From assembly GCA_943788615.1 (NCBI GenBank), contig CALSQY010000001.1, forward strand, positions 558,001 through 622,000: a DNA stretch of 64,000 nucleotides, in the 5' to 3' direction. The notes beneath the pieces are model-generated. The model made no database searches and had not been told where the DNA came from. It saw only the letters and a list, made by a program, of their open reading frames with translations. How positions within the stretch are numbered: position 1 is the first letter of the stretch; each line of letters starts with the position of its first letter. This DNA is from UBA4465 sp002292365 (GTDB taxonomy: Bacteria; Bacteroidota; Bacteroidia; Cytophagales; Cyclobacteriaceae). This document shows positions 7,309 through 15,999 of this stretch, piece after piece. The position numbers and the translations under genes were made by a program.

Positions 7309-8123
7309 TGGCAAAACGACATTTCGATACAGCAATTACAGAAAATAGTACTTTCAAGGATTTAAAATCTTGTTCAAAGTTGCTTTACCATACCTTTTTA
7401 TTCAAGGCTAACAATGGTGGATTTTATAATTATCATATTGGACAATTAAGCCTTGATACGAGTTTAAAGCAAAATGAAATAATGAAAGGATTAGAAGAAC
7501 TTGATGATAAGGGATTCATCTTTCATTCAGAATCATGTGAAACCATTTATATATATGGGTTTTGTGAAACTGCGGGTTTACTGAACAATAAATTAAGAGG
7601 AGTAAAAAAGAATATTGTCGAATGTATTATCACAAACCAAGACATTATACTTAATAATGAAAAGGTAATGGTAAATATGATTCCGTATATAAACATCATA
7701 GCCTCTGATATTACATCAAATAGTGATCAGCTTAATGAAATATATAATGCGAAATGGTTTGATTTTAAATCATCTCTTGATGAATCTCATAAGGCTTACG
7801 CAAGGCTTACGCAAGGCTTACCTAAGGCTTATAGTAATAGTAATAGTAATAGTAATAGCAACAGTTCTAGTGAAAGTAATAGCTCTAATAATAGCATAAG
7901 TAATAATAATAGCTATTATAATGATGCTAGTGGTAGTTCTTATAGTTCAGTTGATGAGGATGCTTCTGCAGTTGCTGTTGAAAGTGAATTAATAGAGAAA
8001 ACTATATATATGAAAAAAGGAACTCCTTGTATTAATTGCAATGCTAAATATGGAGAGCAATGTCAAAAGGAAGTAATATATAATTCTAAATGTCTTAGCT
8101 CTTCAGTGAGAACAGAGGTATAG
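7308..8123 (+). CDS. Replication-initiator-like wHTH protein with internal iterons
   Basis: The 271-aa product begins with a predicted winged-helix DNA-binding domain (about residues 20-95: helices around LSLDTSLKQNEIMKGLEELDDKGFI, then a wing FHSESCETIYIYG). A linker follows, then a Ser/Asn-rich low-complexity stretch (175-225) and a C-terminal Cys cluster CINCNAKYGEQC that may bind zinc. The DNA for the linker contains four tandem 11-bp iterons (7791-7834) followed by an AT-rich repeat tract. This is the architecture of lambda O-like and phage replisome-organiser proteins, whose origin lies inside the gene. It is coupled (TAATG) to the CHC2 gene. The family is inferred from architecture; I do not recognise a named homologue. 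Confidence 0.6.
   Translation: MAKRHFDTAITENSTFKDLKSCSKLLYHTFLFKANNGGFYNYHIGQLSLDTSLKQNEIMKGLEELDDKGFIFHSESCETIYIYGFCETAGLLNNKLRGVKKNIVECIITNQDIILNNEKVMVNMIPYINIIASDITSNSDQLNEIYNAKWFDFKSSLDESHKAYARLTQGLPKAYSNSNSNSNSNSSSESNSSNNSISNNNSYYNDASGSSYSSVDEDASAVAVESELIEKTIYMKKGTPCINCNAKYGEQCQKEVIYNSKCLSSSVRTEV
7791..7834 (+). repeat. Four 11-bp iterons inside the initiator gene (candidate origin)
   Basis: AAGGCTTACGC (7791-7801), AAGGCTTACGC (7802-7812), AAGGCTTACCT (7813-7823) and AAGGCTTATAG (7824-7834) stand head to tail. Eleven bases is not a multiple of three, so each copy is read in a different frame. The conservation is therefore at DNA level and not protein level. The tract is followed by repeated TAGTAA units up to about 7860, an AT-rich stretch that could unwind easily. 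Confidence 0.7.
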
Positions 8124-8221
8124 GGTGGTTAGGAAGCAATGATTCTCTTTTTGAGGTTAGGGTATCAGCATAGGTATTTTATATGATTTTCAACTTCCTT
8201 CAAAAGAAAAAGAAACAAGTA

Positions 8222-8300
8222 GAAAAGTATGTGCAATACAATGCACACATTATTTCTTGGAATTAGTTAAAATATATTTTTAACTTGTATTGGCTTAAAC
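8222..8300 (+). repeat. Leader repeat, copy A (upstream of the coiled-coil lipoprotein)
   Basis: These about 79 bases are closely similar (most positions identical) to 19387-19465. Both copies contain TGTGCA/TGTGTA-ATACAA-TGCACA, an inverted repeat, then a second inverted repeat AGTTAAAA...TTTTTAACT. Here the block ends 4 bp before the ATG of the lipoprotein, so it is that gene's promoter or 5' UTR. The other copy has lost its gene. Confidence 0.7.
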
Positions 8301-8304
8301 CACT

Positions 8305-10023
8305 ATGAAACACATCAAACACTTATTTTTTCTAAGTTTAGTTTGTTCAATTGTCCTATTTATTGCTTGTGATGAAGAGACGGGACTAGGTGGAGATTAT
8401 GATGAAGAGATAGCACAACTAAAACAAGACATTGCAGACAATACTAATGCAATAAATAGTATTAACAACCGAATTGATTCACTCACAAATGCCATTACTA
8501 CTTTATCTAACGATTTAGATGATTTATCAAAGGAAGTTCAAGACAATATTTCAGCGAATAATCTTAAGATTGATAGTATCTCAAGTAGTTTAAATGATTT
8601 ACAATCATCGGTAACTAATAACAACACTTCTGTTGATTCTTTAGATGCCCAATACAATAGTATCGCTCAATCTATTCTCAATTTAATTTCAAACATTGAA
8701 ACACTAGATAGCCTATCGGATAAAGCATCAATTGATTTAAGTGAATTAACTACCTCTGTGTCTGATCTTACTAAGACACAAGACACATCCATTTTAGATA
8801 TTACTCAATTGAGTTTAGATTATGAGGGGGTACTAAAAAAATATCAAGAACTACTATCCCAATTGCAAGCAGTACCTCAAATCAATATTTTAAGTGGCGC
8901 TGTTTTCAAAGGAAGTTTTCTTGAGGGTTCATTACTGAATTTTTATGAACTTGATTCTAATCTTTATCAAACAGGGAAAAGTTATAATGCTACCATTGAA
9001 GATAATTTTGGTAATTACACCCTACAAGCAGTTGGATTAGAAAACAGCATATTTAGAGTTGTAGGAGATGGATTTTATTGGAATGAGGTATTAAATGAAA
9101 ACTCTGATAGCAGAATTACTCTTACAGGTATTTGTAAGATTGATAGTAATGAACTTGTAAACGTCAATGTACTGACACACCTTGAACGTCCAAGATTCGA
9201 ATATCTATACAGCCAAAAAGGATACTCTTTTGACAGTGCTAAAAGGGAAGCCGTGTCAGATGTATTGGGAGTATTTGGATTTAAAAATACAGGTATCACA
9301 AGGGCGGAAAAAGTAGGTGTCGCAGGTATAGGAAATGATAGTAAAATTCTATTGGCTATTTCTACACTGATTCAAGGGTTCAGATCCGAAAGTGAGGTAA
9401 CTCAACTCTTTAACAATATTGCGGAAGACATAAAAACAGACGGTATACTGAGCGATAGTACTATTGGAAATGATATAGCCACTCATTTATATTATATGGA
9501 CACAGCAACGATGCTAAGCAACTTCAAAACAAGATACGCTACCAAATACGCAAGTGATACCATCAACACACTTGATATGAGTTTCATCAAAAGGTTTCAA
9601 GATTCTACAAGTTATTCAAAGGATAAAGAACTGATCGATTACCCCTCTGAAGCAAATTTATCAAGTGGTACAAAGCCAAATATTCTACATTTAAACTCAT
9701 TAACTTTTTCTTATGGTGGTTCTTATGTTATTGCTGACATTAAAAGGAAAGGTTTATTTGTAAAGATAGAGTTATTTAATACTGATGGTACTCAACTACC
9801 ATACCCGGGTGTGCAGAGTTGTGCAGGTTGCGTTGCTAATTGGATTTATTCAATGAATTACAATAACTCAAATACTACCGTCCTTCCAACGTGGATTTCT
9901 GCAGGTACAGGTACTTACTCTGATATGTCTAGCCTAGTTGCGGGAGAATATTTAATAAAATACTACGAAGGTAACTCAACAGATAATTTAACTAAAACAA
10001 AAATTATTACTGTAAATCCATAG
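8305..10023 (+). CDS. Coiled-coil surface lipoprotein, 572 aa
   Basis: A lipoprotein signal peptide ends in the lipobox LFIAC (Cys22), followed by acidic residues that favour export to the outer membrane or surface in Bacteroidota. Residues about 30-195 are heptad-rich (repeated L/I/N/S with DS-L patterns), predicting a long parallel coiled coil. Residues 195-572 form a beta-rich globular domain with a CAGC motif near the C-terminus. The arrangement resembles trimeric fibre-like adhesins. It sits in the element between the replication genes and the nuclease genes, and carries an attC-like palindromic site 8 bp after its stop. The N-terminus (KHLFFLSLVCSIVLFIAC) matches that of the broken BspA-like lipoprotein at 18376. 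Function unknown. Confidence 0.8.
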   Translation: MKHIKHLFFLSLVCSIVLFIACDEETGLGGDYDEEIAQLKQDIADNTNAINSINNRIDSLTNAITTLSNDLDDLSKEVQDNISANNLKIDSISSSLNDLQSSVTNNNTSVDSLDAQYNSIAQSILNLISNIETLDSLSDKASIDLSELTTSVSDLTKTQDTSILDITQLSLDYEGVLKKYQELLSQLQAVPQINILSGAVFKGSFLEGSLLNFYELDSNLYQTGKSYNATIEDNFGNYTLQAVGLENSIFRVVGDGFYWNEVLNENSDSRITLTGICKIDSNELVNVNVLTHLERPRFEYLYSQKGYSFDSAKREAVSDVLGVFGFKNTGITRAEKVGVAGIGNDSKILLAISTLIQGFRSESEVTQLFNNIAEDIKTDGILSDSTIGNDIATHLYYMDTATMLSNFKTRYATKYASDTINTLDMSFIKRFQDSTSYSKDKELIDYPSEANLSSGTKPNILHLNSLTFSYGGSYVIADIKRKGLFVKIELFNTDGTQLPYPGVQSCAGCVANWIYSMNYNNSNTTVLPTWISAGTGTYSDMSSLVAGEYLIKYYEGNSTDNLTKTKIITVNP

Positions 10024-10030
10024 ATAACGG

Positions 10031-10085
10031 GTGAAAAGCATACTCTGACACACCCACAAAAGCTCTTAGAAAGGCTTATTCAAGC
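10031..10085 (+). repeat. Cassette-type palindromic site 1
   Basis: Directly after the lipoprotein stop. The left arm TGAAAAGC (10032-10039) pairs with GCTTATTCA (10074-10082) with a bulge. The conserved core is CTCTGACACACCCA followed by CTCTTAGAAAGGCTTATT. It is in gene sense, like the other copies. The rest of the interval to 10220 holds only a short fragment ending ...MEAVLWNAYQRLKKKMLI at 10168, which may be the tail of a lost gene. Confidence 0.7.
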
Positions 10086-10220
10086 TGAAAGGAATAGAAC
10101 TAGATAACCAAATGGAAGCTGTCCTTTGGAATGCTTATCAGAGATTAAAAAAGAAAATGTTAATTTAGTTGAGCGATATTACAAAAGTATAAGAGTTTAT
10201 TAAAATAATTATTTAGTGTT

Positions 10221-11387
10221 TTGTCAACACAGCTAAATACAAAAACATTTATCTCTAAAGCACATAAAGTCCACGGCTTAAAATATGCTTATTCTAAAGC
10301 TAAATATATCAATGCTAAAACTCCATTAATAATAATTTGTAAAAATCACGGAGAATTTAAAATAACTCCCAACAATCACTTGTCGGGAAGGGGATGCCAA
10401 GATTGTGGACGCAATAATCTTTCAAAATCAAGGCAACAATCACCCGAAGAGTTCATCTCAAAAGCAAAGAACATTCACAAGAACTTTTATAATTATTCCA
10501 AAACAAATTATACGGATTCTAGCACTAAAATAATTATTATTTGTCCCATACATGGCGAATTTAAACAAACACCAAATAATCATCTAAAAAATAGAACTTG
10601 TCCAAAATGTGCAGATAAAATACGTCGTGAAAAGCGCACATTACCCTTTCAAAACTTTATTAACGAAGTAAAAAGTATTCATGGAGATAGGTATAAATAT
10701 GATGAATCGTCGTACAAAAACCGCAATAATAATTTCAAAATCATTTGCCCCAAACATGGAGAGTTTTTACAAACGCCAAAAAATCATTTAAAAGGCTATG
10801 GCTGTCCTACTTGTGGATATATTAAAACAGCAGAAAAACTATCGATGACTAGAAATGAGTTCTTGAGTAGAGCTTTCACTATGCATAATGACACTTATGA
10901 TTACTCAAGAGTAAGGCTTGAAAACTCAAACTCAAAAGTTCAAATCAAATGTAAAAAGCATGGCTATTTCTTTCAATATCCTTTAATGCATCTAAGAGGA
11001 CACGGTTGTCGAGAATGTGGGGATGAAACAAAGGTTGTCCATCTTAGACCCGAGGATGCAAAGATTGCGCGAAGAATGAGAGGTAGGATAGCGCAAGCAA
11101 TAAAAAATAATTTTAAAAATGGAATTGGAGTGAAGTATTTGGGGATATCTATTTCCGAATACAAAAATTATCTAGAAAGTCAATTTGAACCTTGGATGAA
11201 TTGGGATAATTGGCGACATCATCACGATTCAGAAAAAAGTTGGCATATTGATCATATTAAACCTATTTCTACTTTTGATCTGTCAACAGAAGAGGGTATT
11301 AAAGCTGCATTTAATTGGAGAAACACTATACCGCTAGACTCATTCGAAAACATGTCAAAAGGAGCAAAGTGGAAGGAGAAAAAGTAA
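10221..11387 (+). CDS. Zinc-module HNH endonuclease
   Basis: The protein (388 aa) consists of four similar modules of about 65-70 residues (about 8-75, 76-140, 141-205, 206-270). Each has the pattern F-x-KA-x-H-x-x-Y-x-Y-S ... I-x-C-x-x-HG-x-F-x-x-P-x-x-HL-x-G-x-GC-x-x-CG, that is one small zinc-binding treble-clef-like unit per repeat. The C-terminal 110 residues hold an HNH-type nuclease motif (WHIDHIKPIS ... WRNTIPLD ... NMSKGAKW). Such proteins occur in phages and mobile elements as homing-type or defence nucleases, and the modules probably bind DNA. The start is TTG at 10221, since no in-frame ATG exists upstream before a stop. The helicase gene follows 42 bp later in the same direction. 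Confidence 0.75.
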   Translation: MSTQLNTKTFISKAHKVHGLKYAYSKAKYINAKTPLIIICKNHGEFKITPNNHLSGRGCQDCGRNNLSKSRQQSPEEFISKAKNIHKNFYNYSKTNYTDSSTKIIIICPIHGEFKQTPNNHLKNRTCPKCADKIRREKRTLPFQNFINEVKSIHGDRYKYDESSYKNRNNNFKIICPKHGEFLQTPKNHLKGYGCPTCGYIKTAEKLSMTRNEFLSRAFTMHNDTYDYSRVRLENSNSKVQIKCKKHGYFFQYPLMHLRGHGCRECGDETKVVHLRPEDAKIARRMRGRIAQAIKNNFKNGIGVKYLGISISEYKNYLESQFEPWMNWDNWRHHHDSEKSWHIDHIKPISTFDLSTEEGIKAAFNWRNTIPLDSFENMSKGAKWKEKK

Positions 11388-11429
11388 AATGAGTAAACAG
11401 ATGGAATTTATCAATACTTTTATCAAATC

Positions 11430-14400
11430 ATGATCAAATACCAACAACTATTAACCGAGATAATTAAAGGCAAAACCAAATGGGCTGAGTTTAAGGCTGA
11501 ATTATCTGAGTACAATATTGATGATCGAACAGAAGGACTAAAAGACACGTCAGCCGGGAAAATATTTGAAGTTTTCACAAAGTATTACTTTCTCACTGCA
11601 CCCGAACATATTGGACAATACGAAAACGTTTGGCTTTACGATGAGATTCCATTAAAAGTAAAAGAAAAGTTAGATTTAGGATCGATTGAAAAGGGAATGG
11701 ATTTACTTCTTGAGACAACAGTCAAAGATTATGTTAAAGTATCATGTAAGTTCACAAACGATGAAAATACAAATCTCTCTTGGAATAAATTTTCTAATTT
11801 ATTTAGCTTTTGCCCTAAAGTAGACACCCCTCTTGTATTTTCAAACTTTCAAAAATGTGATAATACAGCAATTGATCAATATAAAAATTTCACCTTCATG
11901 GGTATTGGTGATTTGCTAGAGATAGAACCTTCAACTTTCGCAAACATCACCTCTCTACTTAATGATGAAAAACCTAAAGAAAAACAACATTTCATTCCAA
12001 AAGATCATCAGAGAGAAGCGATAGATAAATGTATTCAGAGATTCAATGAAGGGGAATCAAGAGGACAGCTTATTTTACCTTGTGGAGCGGGGAAAACTCT
12101 GACAGCACTATGGATAAAAGAAGAACTTAAATGTAATACTACCTTAGTTCTTGTTCCTTCCCTAGCCTTACTCAGACAGACAAAGAATGAATGGGCTAAA
12201 CAACGCAAAACTTCATATCAATACCTCTGTGTTTGTTCGGAAAAAACAATTGATATAGAAAATGATTCAATTGCCACACGCACATATGAAATTGGTGGAA
12301 AGGTTACAACCAATCCTTCAGAGATAATATCCTTTTTGAATCGAGATAATCAAGAAAGGGTTATTTTCTCAACCTATCAATCATTACCCGAGATTATTAA
12401 ATCTTTGAAGGGAACAGATCTAAATTTTGATTTAGTTTTTTGTGATGAAGCACACAAAACTGCGGGCGGTGAAAAAGGAGTGTTTGGATTAATTCATGAT
12501 AATGAAGAGATACCGGCTAAAAGACGGTTATACGCTACTGCAACTCCTCGGATTATTAAGGAATCTCATAAAAAAAAATTAGAAGATGATCTAAAATTTT
12601 CTCATAATATGGGTGATGCCACAACCTATGGAGAAGAGTTCTATCGGATGTCATTTAAGGATGCTATTGAAAAAGATATCTTAGTTGATTACAAAATAAT
12701 TGCAATAGGTGTTAGTGATTCAAAATTGGCTAGTTACATCAACGAAAGAAGATATGTAGATAAGAAAGTTTCAATTGATGAGGTGGCTAATAACTACGCT
12801 TTGGATTATGTAATGAAAGAATATAAGGCAAATCACGCTTTAACATTTCATTCTAGAGTGAAACTTGCTGAAACGTTCTCTAAACGACATTCACAACTTG
12901 TTGAAACCACTTCTTCATTCTCTGTCAACGGTACACAATCAACAAGTGTTAGAAATCAAATATTAAATGAGTTTAAGAAAGCAGAAAAAGCAGTAATATC
13001 AAATGCTAGATGTTTAATTGAGGGGGTTGATATACCCACTATTGACTTAGTGTATTTTTCAGATCCAAAAAACTCGAAGGTTGACATTATACAAGCAGTT
13101 GGAAGAGCCTTAAGGAAGAAAGTGGGTAAGGCTTTAGGCTATGTTGTAGTACCTATTTATCATACCGATGATGAAGATTTAGAAAATTCAATAAAGCAAA
13201 GTTCATTTAAAAATCTTATTCAAGTTATTCGCTCATTATGTGATCAAGATGAGAGGCTTCAAGATGAAATAAACTCAATTGCTTTTGGGAAAGGTAGAAG
13301 AAATTCAAATAGAATAGACGTTATCTCAAATGAATCTGATGCAATACAACTTATTGGATTTAAAGAAAGGTTAAAGCAGGCTTTATTTGATCAAGTAATA
13401 GAGAAAATTTCAGATAATTGGGAAGTTAATTACATGAAATTGAAACTTTATTTGGAACAAAATAACAATAGATATCCGAAAGATGCTGAACACAAATTTT
13501 TACATCAATGGATTAGTAATCAAAGAAACCTTTATCAAGCAGGAAAATTATCATCAATGAGAATTAAGAAGCTTGAAGATATAAATTTCATATGGTCTAT
13601 ATATGATAACAATTGGTTTGAGAATTTCAATAAAGCGAAAAAAAATAGAGAAAGGGGTAAAGATGATGATGATACAGTCAAACGATGGATTGCTTGGCAA
13701 CGTCATCTTTACGGGAAAAATAAATTGGAAGCTGAAAAAATAGAATTACTAACTAGTATAGGTTTGAGTTTCAGCCCGTATCTCAATACTTGGATTAAAA
13801 ACAAAAATGAATTTAATAAACGGATTAATGATTCTGAAATTGGTTGGCCGTTGGTGGTAAACAAACATGATAAATTAAGCAGATGGGCCGTGAATCAAAA
13901 AAAGCTACAAAAATTACCGAAAACACCCCAAAATGAATATTATATTAATGAACTCAATAAAATTAATTTCCCGTGGAAAATTAAATGGGACTTTTTTTAT
14001 GATTTAGTAAAAAAAATTGTTGACGAAAAAAAATATTTTCCTTTGGATAGTGATTTTCCAAGTCAGATTAGACCTTGGCTTGTCACTCAGAGAGACACAT
14101 TTAAGTTTGGACAATTAGATCCTAAACAAACAAATAATGAAAATGATAAAAATCGATTAAATAAACTTAATCGGATAGGCTTTATATGGGACAAGCGGTT
14201 ACATAAGCAAAAATTGATATTCAATAGCAATATCAAAGTAATTTTAGAATTTAAAAAGAAAAACAAAAACTGGCCAAAACCTAAAAAAGGAGATTTACAA
14301 CAAACTAAAGCATATAAAAATTTAAACGAAGTAAAAAATAAGTTTTTAAGGAATGAATTAAAATCTTGGCAAAAAAATATTTTAGAAGATAAAACAAATA

Positions 14401-14459
14401 AAGTGCTATTTTCCTATTTACTATCACAGACCAAACATTTATTGACAAAAAGAGTTTGA
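11430..14459 (+). CDS. Restriction-type nuclease-SF2 helicase with HA repeats
   Basis: This 1009-aa fusion starts with a PD-(D/E)XK-like nuclease domain (residues 35-165; candidate residues Glu47, Asp91 and Lys107 in KVSCK). A superfamily 2 helicase core follows: Walker A PCGAGKT around 217-223, DEAH 339-342, TATP near 369-373, motif VI QAVGRALRK near 550. From about 655 to 930 come at least four helicase-associated (HA) repeats, visible as W-x-x-Q-R-x-x-Y-x-x-G-K-L...I-x-F-x-W units (LHQWISNQRNLYQAGKL; VKRWIAWQRHLYGKNKL; IRPWLVTQRDTFKFGQL). This order is typical of predicted helicases in restriction and anti-phage islands. No methyltransferase is adjacent, so self-protection would need another mechanism. 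It probably acts with the upstream HNH nuclease. Confidence 0.8.
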   Translation: MIKYQQLLTEIIKGKTKWAEFKAELSEYNIDDRTEGLKDTSAGKIFEVFTKYYFLTAPEHIGQYENVWLYDEIPLKVKEKLDLGSIEKGMDLLLETTVKDYVKVSCKFTNDENTNLSWNKFSNLFSFCPKVDTPLVFSNFQKCDNTAIDQYKNFTFMGIGDLLEIEPSTFANITSLLNDEKPKEKQHFIPKDHQREAIDKCIQRFNEGESRGQLILPCGAGKTLTALWIKEELKCNTTLVLVPSLALLRQTKNEWAKQRKTSYQYLCVCSEKTIDIENDSIATRTYEIGGKVTTNPSEIISFLNRDNQERVIFSTYQSLPEIIKSLKGTDLNFDLVFCDEAHKTAGGEKGVFGLIHDNEEIPAKRRLYATATPRIIKESHKKKLEDDLKFSHNMGDATTYGEEFYRMSFKDAIEKDILVDYKIIAIGVSDSKLASYINERRYVDKKVSIDEVANNYALDYVMKEYKANHALTFHSRVKLAETFSKRHSQLVETTSSFSVNGTQSTSVRNQILNEFKKAEKAVISNARCLIEGVDIPTIDLVYFSDPKNSKVDIIQAVGRALRKKVGKALGYVVVPIYHTDDEDLENSIKQSSFKNLIQVIRSLCDQDERLQDEINSIAFGKGRRNSNRIDVISNESDAIQLIGFKERLKQALFDQVIEKISDNWEVNYMKLKLYLEQNNNRYPKDAEHKFLHQWISNQRNLYQAGKLSSMRIKKLEDINFIWSIYDNNWFENFNKAKKNRERGKDDDDTVKRWIAWQRHLYGKNKLEAEKIELLTSIGLSFSPYLNTWIKNKNEFNKRINDSEIGWPLVVNKHDKLSRWAVNQKKLQKLPKTPQNEYYINELNKINFPWKIKWDFFYDLVKKIVDEKKYFPLDSDFPSQIRPWLVTQRDTFKFGQLDPKQTNNENDKNRLNKLNRIGFIWDKRLHKQKLIFNSNIKVILEFKKKNKNWPKPKKGDLQQTKAYKNLNEVKNKFLRNELKSWQKNILEDKTNKVLFSYLLSQTKHLLTKRV

Positions 14460-14492
14460 TCTATTTGATACATATAAAAAGCCAAGAAATCT

Positions 14493-14750
14493 TTGAGAGA
14501 TAAATCCGAAACCAAAATGTTTGTACCCATGTTGGTACCCATGCACAAAAAAAGCCCTTTACATGTTGTAAAAGGCTTTCCCTCAAAGGGGGAGGAAAGA
14601 TTAGTTGATACTCCTAAAAGTGTCAAACTAGAAGATTTGTCAAAGGCAGAGAAGTTACGGTTGATAGAAATAAGTTTAAGATATACCCTACCTTTAAAAT
14701 ACACAACAGAAGAAGCCACAGCCAATGATTTTAAAGCACGGCTTATTTGA
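14493..14750 (+). pseudogene. Fragment of a small accessory gene (MGR...PNK family), probable remnant
   Basis: Only the second half of this 85-codon frame looks protein-like (KLEDLSKAEKLRLIEISLRYTLPLKY, about residues 45-70). That resembles the C-terminal part of the small accessory family whose N-terminal half survives as a broken gene at 19460-19584. The first half runs through a minus-strand terminator (14547-14579) and a direct repeat GTACCCATG, so it is unlikely to be real coding sequence. I read it as a decayed or recombined small gene of the element. It could alternatively be an intact short gene starting further in. Confidence 0.35.
14547..14579 (-). terminator. Minus-strand terminator downstream of the recombinase
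   Basis: Arms AAAGCC-C-TTTACA (14551-14563) and TGTAAA-A-GGCTTT (14567-14579) form a stem with one mismatch and a 3-nt loop. On the minus strand it is followed by TTTTTTT (complement of 14547-14553). It lies about 320 bp beyond the recombinase stop, with no other minus-strand gene between. Confidence 0.6.
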
Positions 14751-14786
14751 GTTATATTGTATTATTATTTACATTATTCTCGAGCT

Positions 14787-14906
14787 ATGAAAAAGTTGCG
14801 AAAATCGGCTTTAAGTATTTTCCTTGATGGAATTGCCAATATATTTTCTTTTAAGGGATACTCAAGAAGACATCAAAGCAATTATTTTAGAAGGGCTAAA
14901 GCATAG
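14787..14906 (+). CDS. Small basic protein, 39 aa, overlapping the recombinase 3' end
   Basis: An ATG at 14787 opens a 39-codon frame (MKKLRKSALSIFLDGIANIF... FKGYSRRHQSNYFRRAKA) ending at TAG 14904-14906, with an 11-bp tail-to-tail overlap with the recombinase gene. It is strongly basic with an amphipathic N-terminal half. Small basic proteins in this position are known from other Bacteroidota mobile elements, where they could act as excision or replication accessories. That role is inference. There is no nearby alternative start. Confidence 0.45.
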   Translation: MKKLRKSALSIFLDGIANIFSFKGYSRRHQSNYFRRAKA

Positions 14907-15942
14907 GCATATCTTCCTCGGTTAATTCGGCAACTTCTAATCCCCTAAGGTAAGTCAAACTTACCTTCAAGGAAGAGTGTCCCATAGCCTTCTGAAGTTT
15001 GGTTAAAGAACCCGTTCTTTTAAAGATGTTTAAGGCTGCTGAGTGTCTGAAAGAGTAAAGTGTAATGCCTTTGTTGATCTTCGGATTGAGTTGCTTAAAA
15101 CGTCTAAAAAGTGTTTTAAAATAATCATTATTATAAGGCTTTATCTTGTCGGAAAAGATATTTTTATCGGGTTCACTTCTTACCAATAAACTTCTCACGT
15201 AATTAGGTATGGGAACCGATCTATTACGCTTAGATTTTACCTTATTTCCACTTAAATGAATAGTTTTTAAATCAGTACTAAAATCTTTCCATTTAAGTAA
15301 TCTTATTTCTTGATGAGGACGGAGCAAACAACAGTAAGTAATGGCGCAACACAAATGCAAATTCTTATTGAACTTATGAACTTGATCAAGAAGTTCTTCA
15401 ATGTTATCAATAGGCTTGTGTAAAACCTCCTCTTGTTTACGAGATTTAATGGTTGATTTTTCTATATCAAACCCATTATTATAAAGATGATTCACGAGTA
15501 CATTCAAATGCCTTCTTGTAGTGTTGTAACTCGTATTGTTTTCATATCGCAGTGGGAATGAGTTTAGGAACTGTTTCGAAATATTCCCTTTGGATAAGAG
15601 TTGTTCTCTTAGATTGATTGCAAGATGTGTTAAGGCTTTTTTATATGATACAGATAATGGCTCTTTGAGTTTATCGCTTATAAGCAGATCAAAAGTTTCA
15701 ACTTGATTTAACTTTTTAGAAAAGGAATAATCATTGGCAACCAAATGCTTATAAACTTGTTCTGATAAAATCGATGCTTGCTTTCTTCTTAGATGCTTGG
15801 GATAGGAATTTATCAGTAAAGAAGAGCCAATCATTTTACCCCCAAACAGCCTATATCGCTTATTGTTGAGATTAAAATCGATGTAATATTTTTCTCGTTT
15901 GTCTTTGCATACTTGAGGATAGGAAAGAGTATTATTTGACAT
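14896..15942 (-). CDS. Tyrosine recombinase (integrase) of the tRNA-Asn element
   Basis: This 348-aa site-specific recombinase has an N-terminal SAM-like DNA-binding region (about 85-165) and a C-terminal catalytic domain with Arg208 (CCLLRPHQEIR), a Lys near 236-238 in the beta-hairpin, Arg299 (LYSFRHSAAL), His322 (GHSSLKVSLTY) and the nucleophile Tyr331. The first box-II His is replaced by Tyr296, a common variant in phage-type integrases of Bacteroidota. Its ATG lies 66 bp from the second tRNA-Asn, the usual position for an integrase using that tRNA as attachment site. It should catalyse integration and excision between the two 59-bp repeats. Confidence 0.92.
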   Translation of the reverse strand: MSNNTLSYPQVCKDKREKYYIDFNLNNKRYRLFGGKMIGSSLLINSYPKHLRRKQASILSEQVYKHLVANDYSFSKKLNQVETFDLLISDKLKEPLSVSYKKALTHLAINLREQLLSKGNISKQFLNSFPLRYENNTSYNTTRRHLNVLVNHLYNNGFDIEKSTIKSRKQEEVLHKPIDNIEELLDQVHKFNKNLHLCCAITYCCLLRPHQEIRLLKWKDFSTDLKTIHLSGNKVKSKRNRSVPIPNYVRSLLVRSEPDKNIFSDKIKPYNNDYFKTLFRRFKQLNPKINKGITLYSFRHSAALNIFKRTGSLTKLQKAMGHSSLKVSLTYLRGLEVAELTEEDMPML

Positions 15943-15999
15943 TTATGTGGCAGTTTACTTAAACATTAATATTTAAGTAATCCGTAAATAACTGATTAT

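Noticed and set aside
7791..7870. CRISPR array or variable-number tandem repeat
   Set aside because: The units are only 11 bp without spacers and lie inside a gene. Iterons explain them better.
10086..10168. Short frame ending MEAVLWNAYQRLKKKMLI as a gene
   Set aside because: It has only 18 codons from its ATG and starts within the repeat region. It is probably the tail of a lost gene.
14414..14725. Minus-strand frame overlapping the helicase end (MGTNMGTN)
   Set aside because: It crosses the helicase 3' end in antisense and a terminator, and its sequence is not protein-like.
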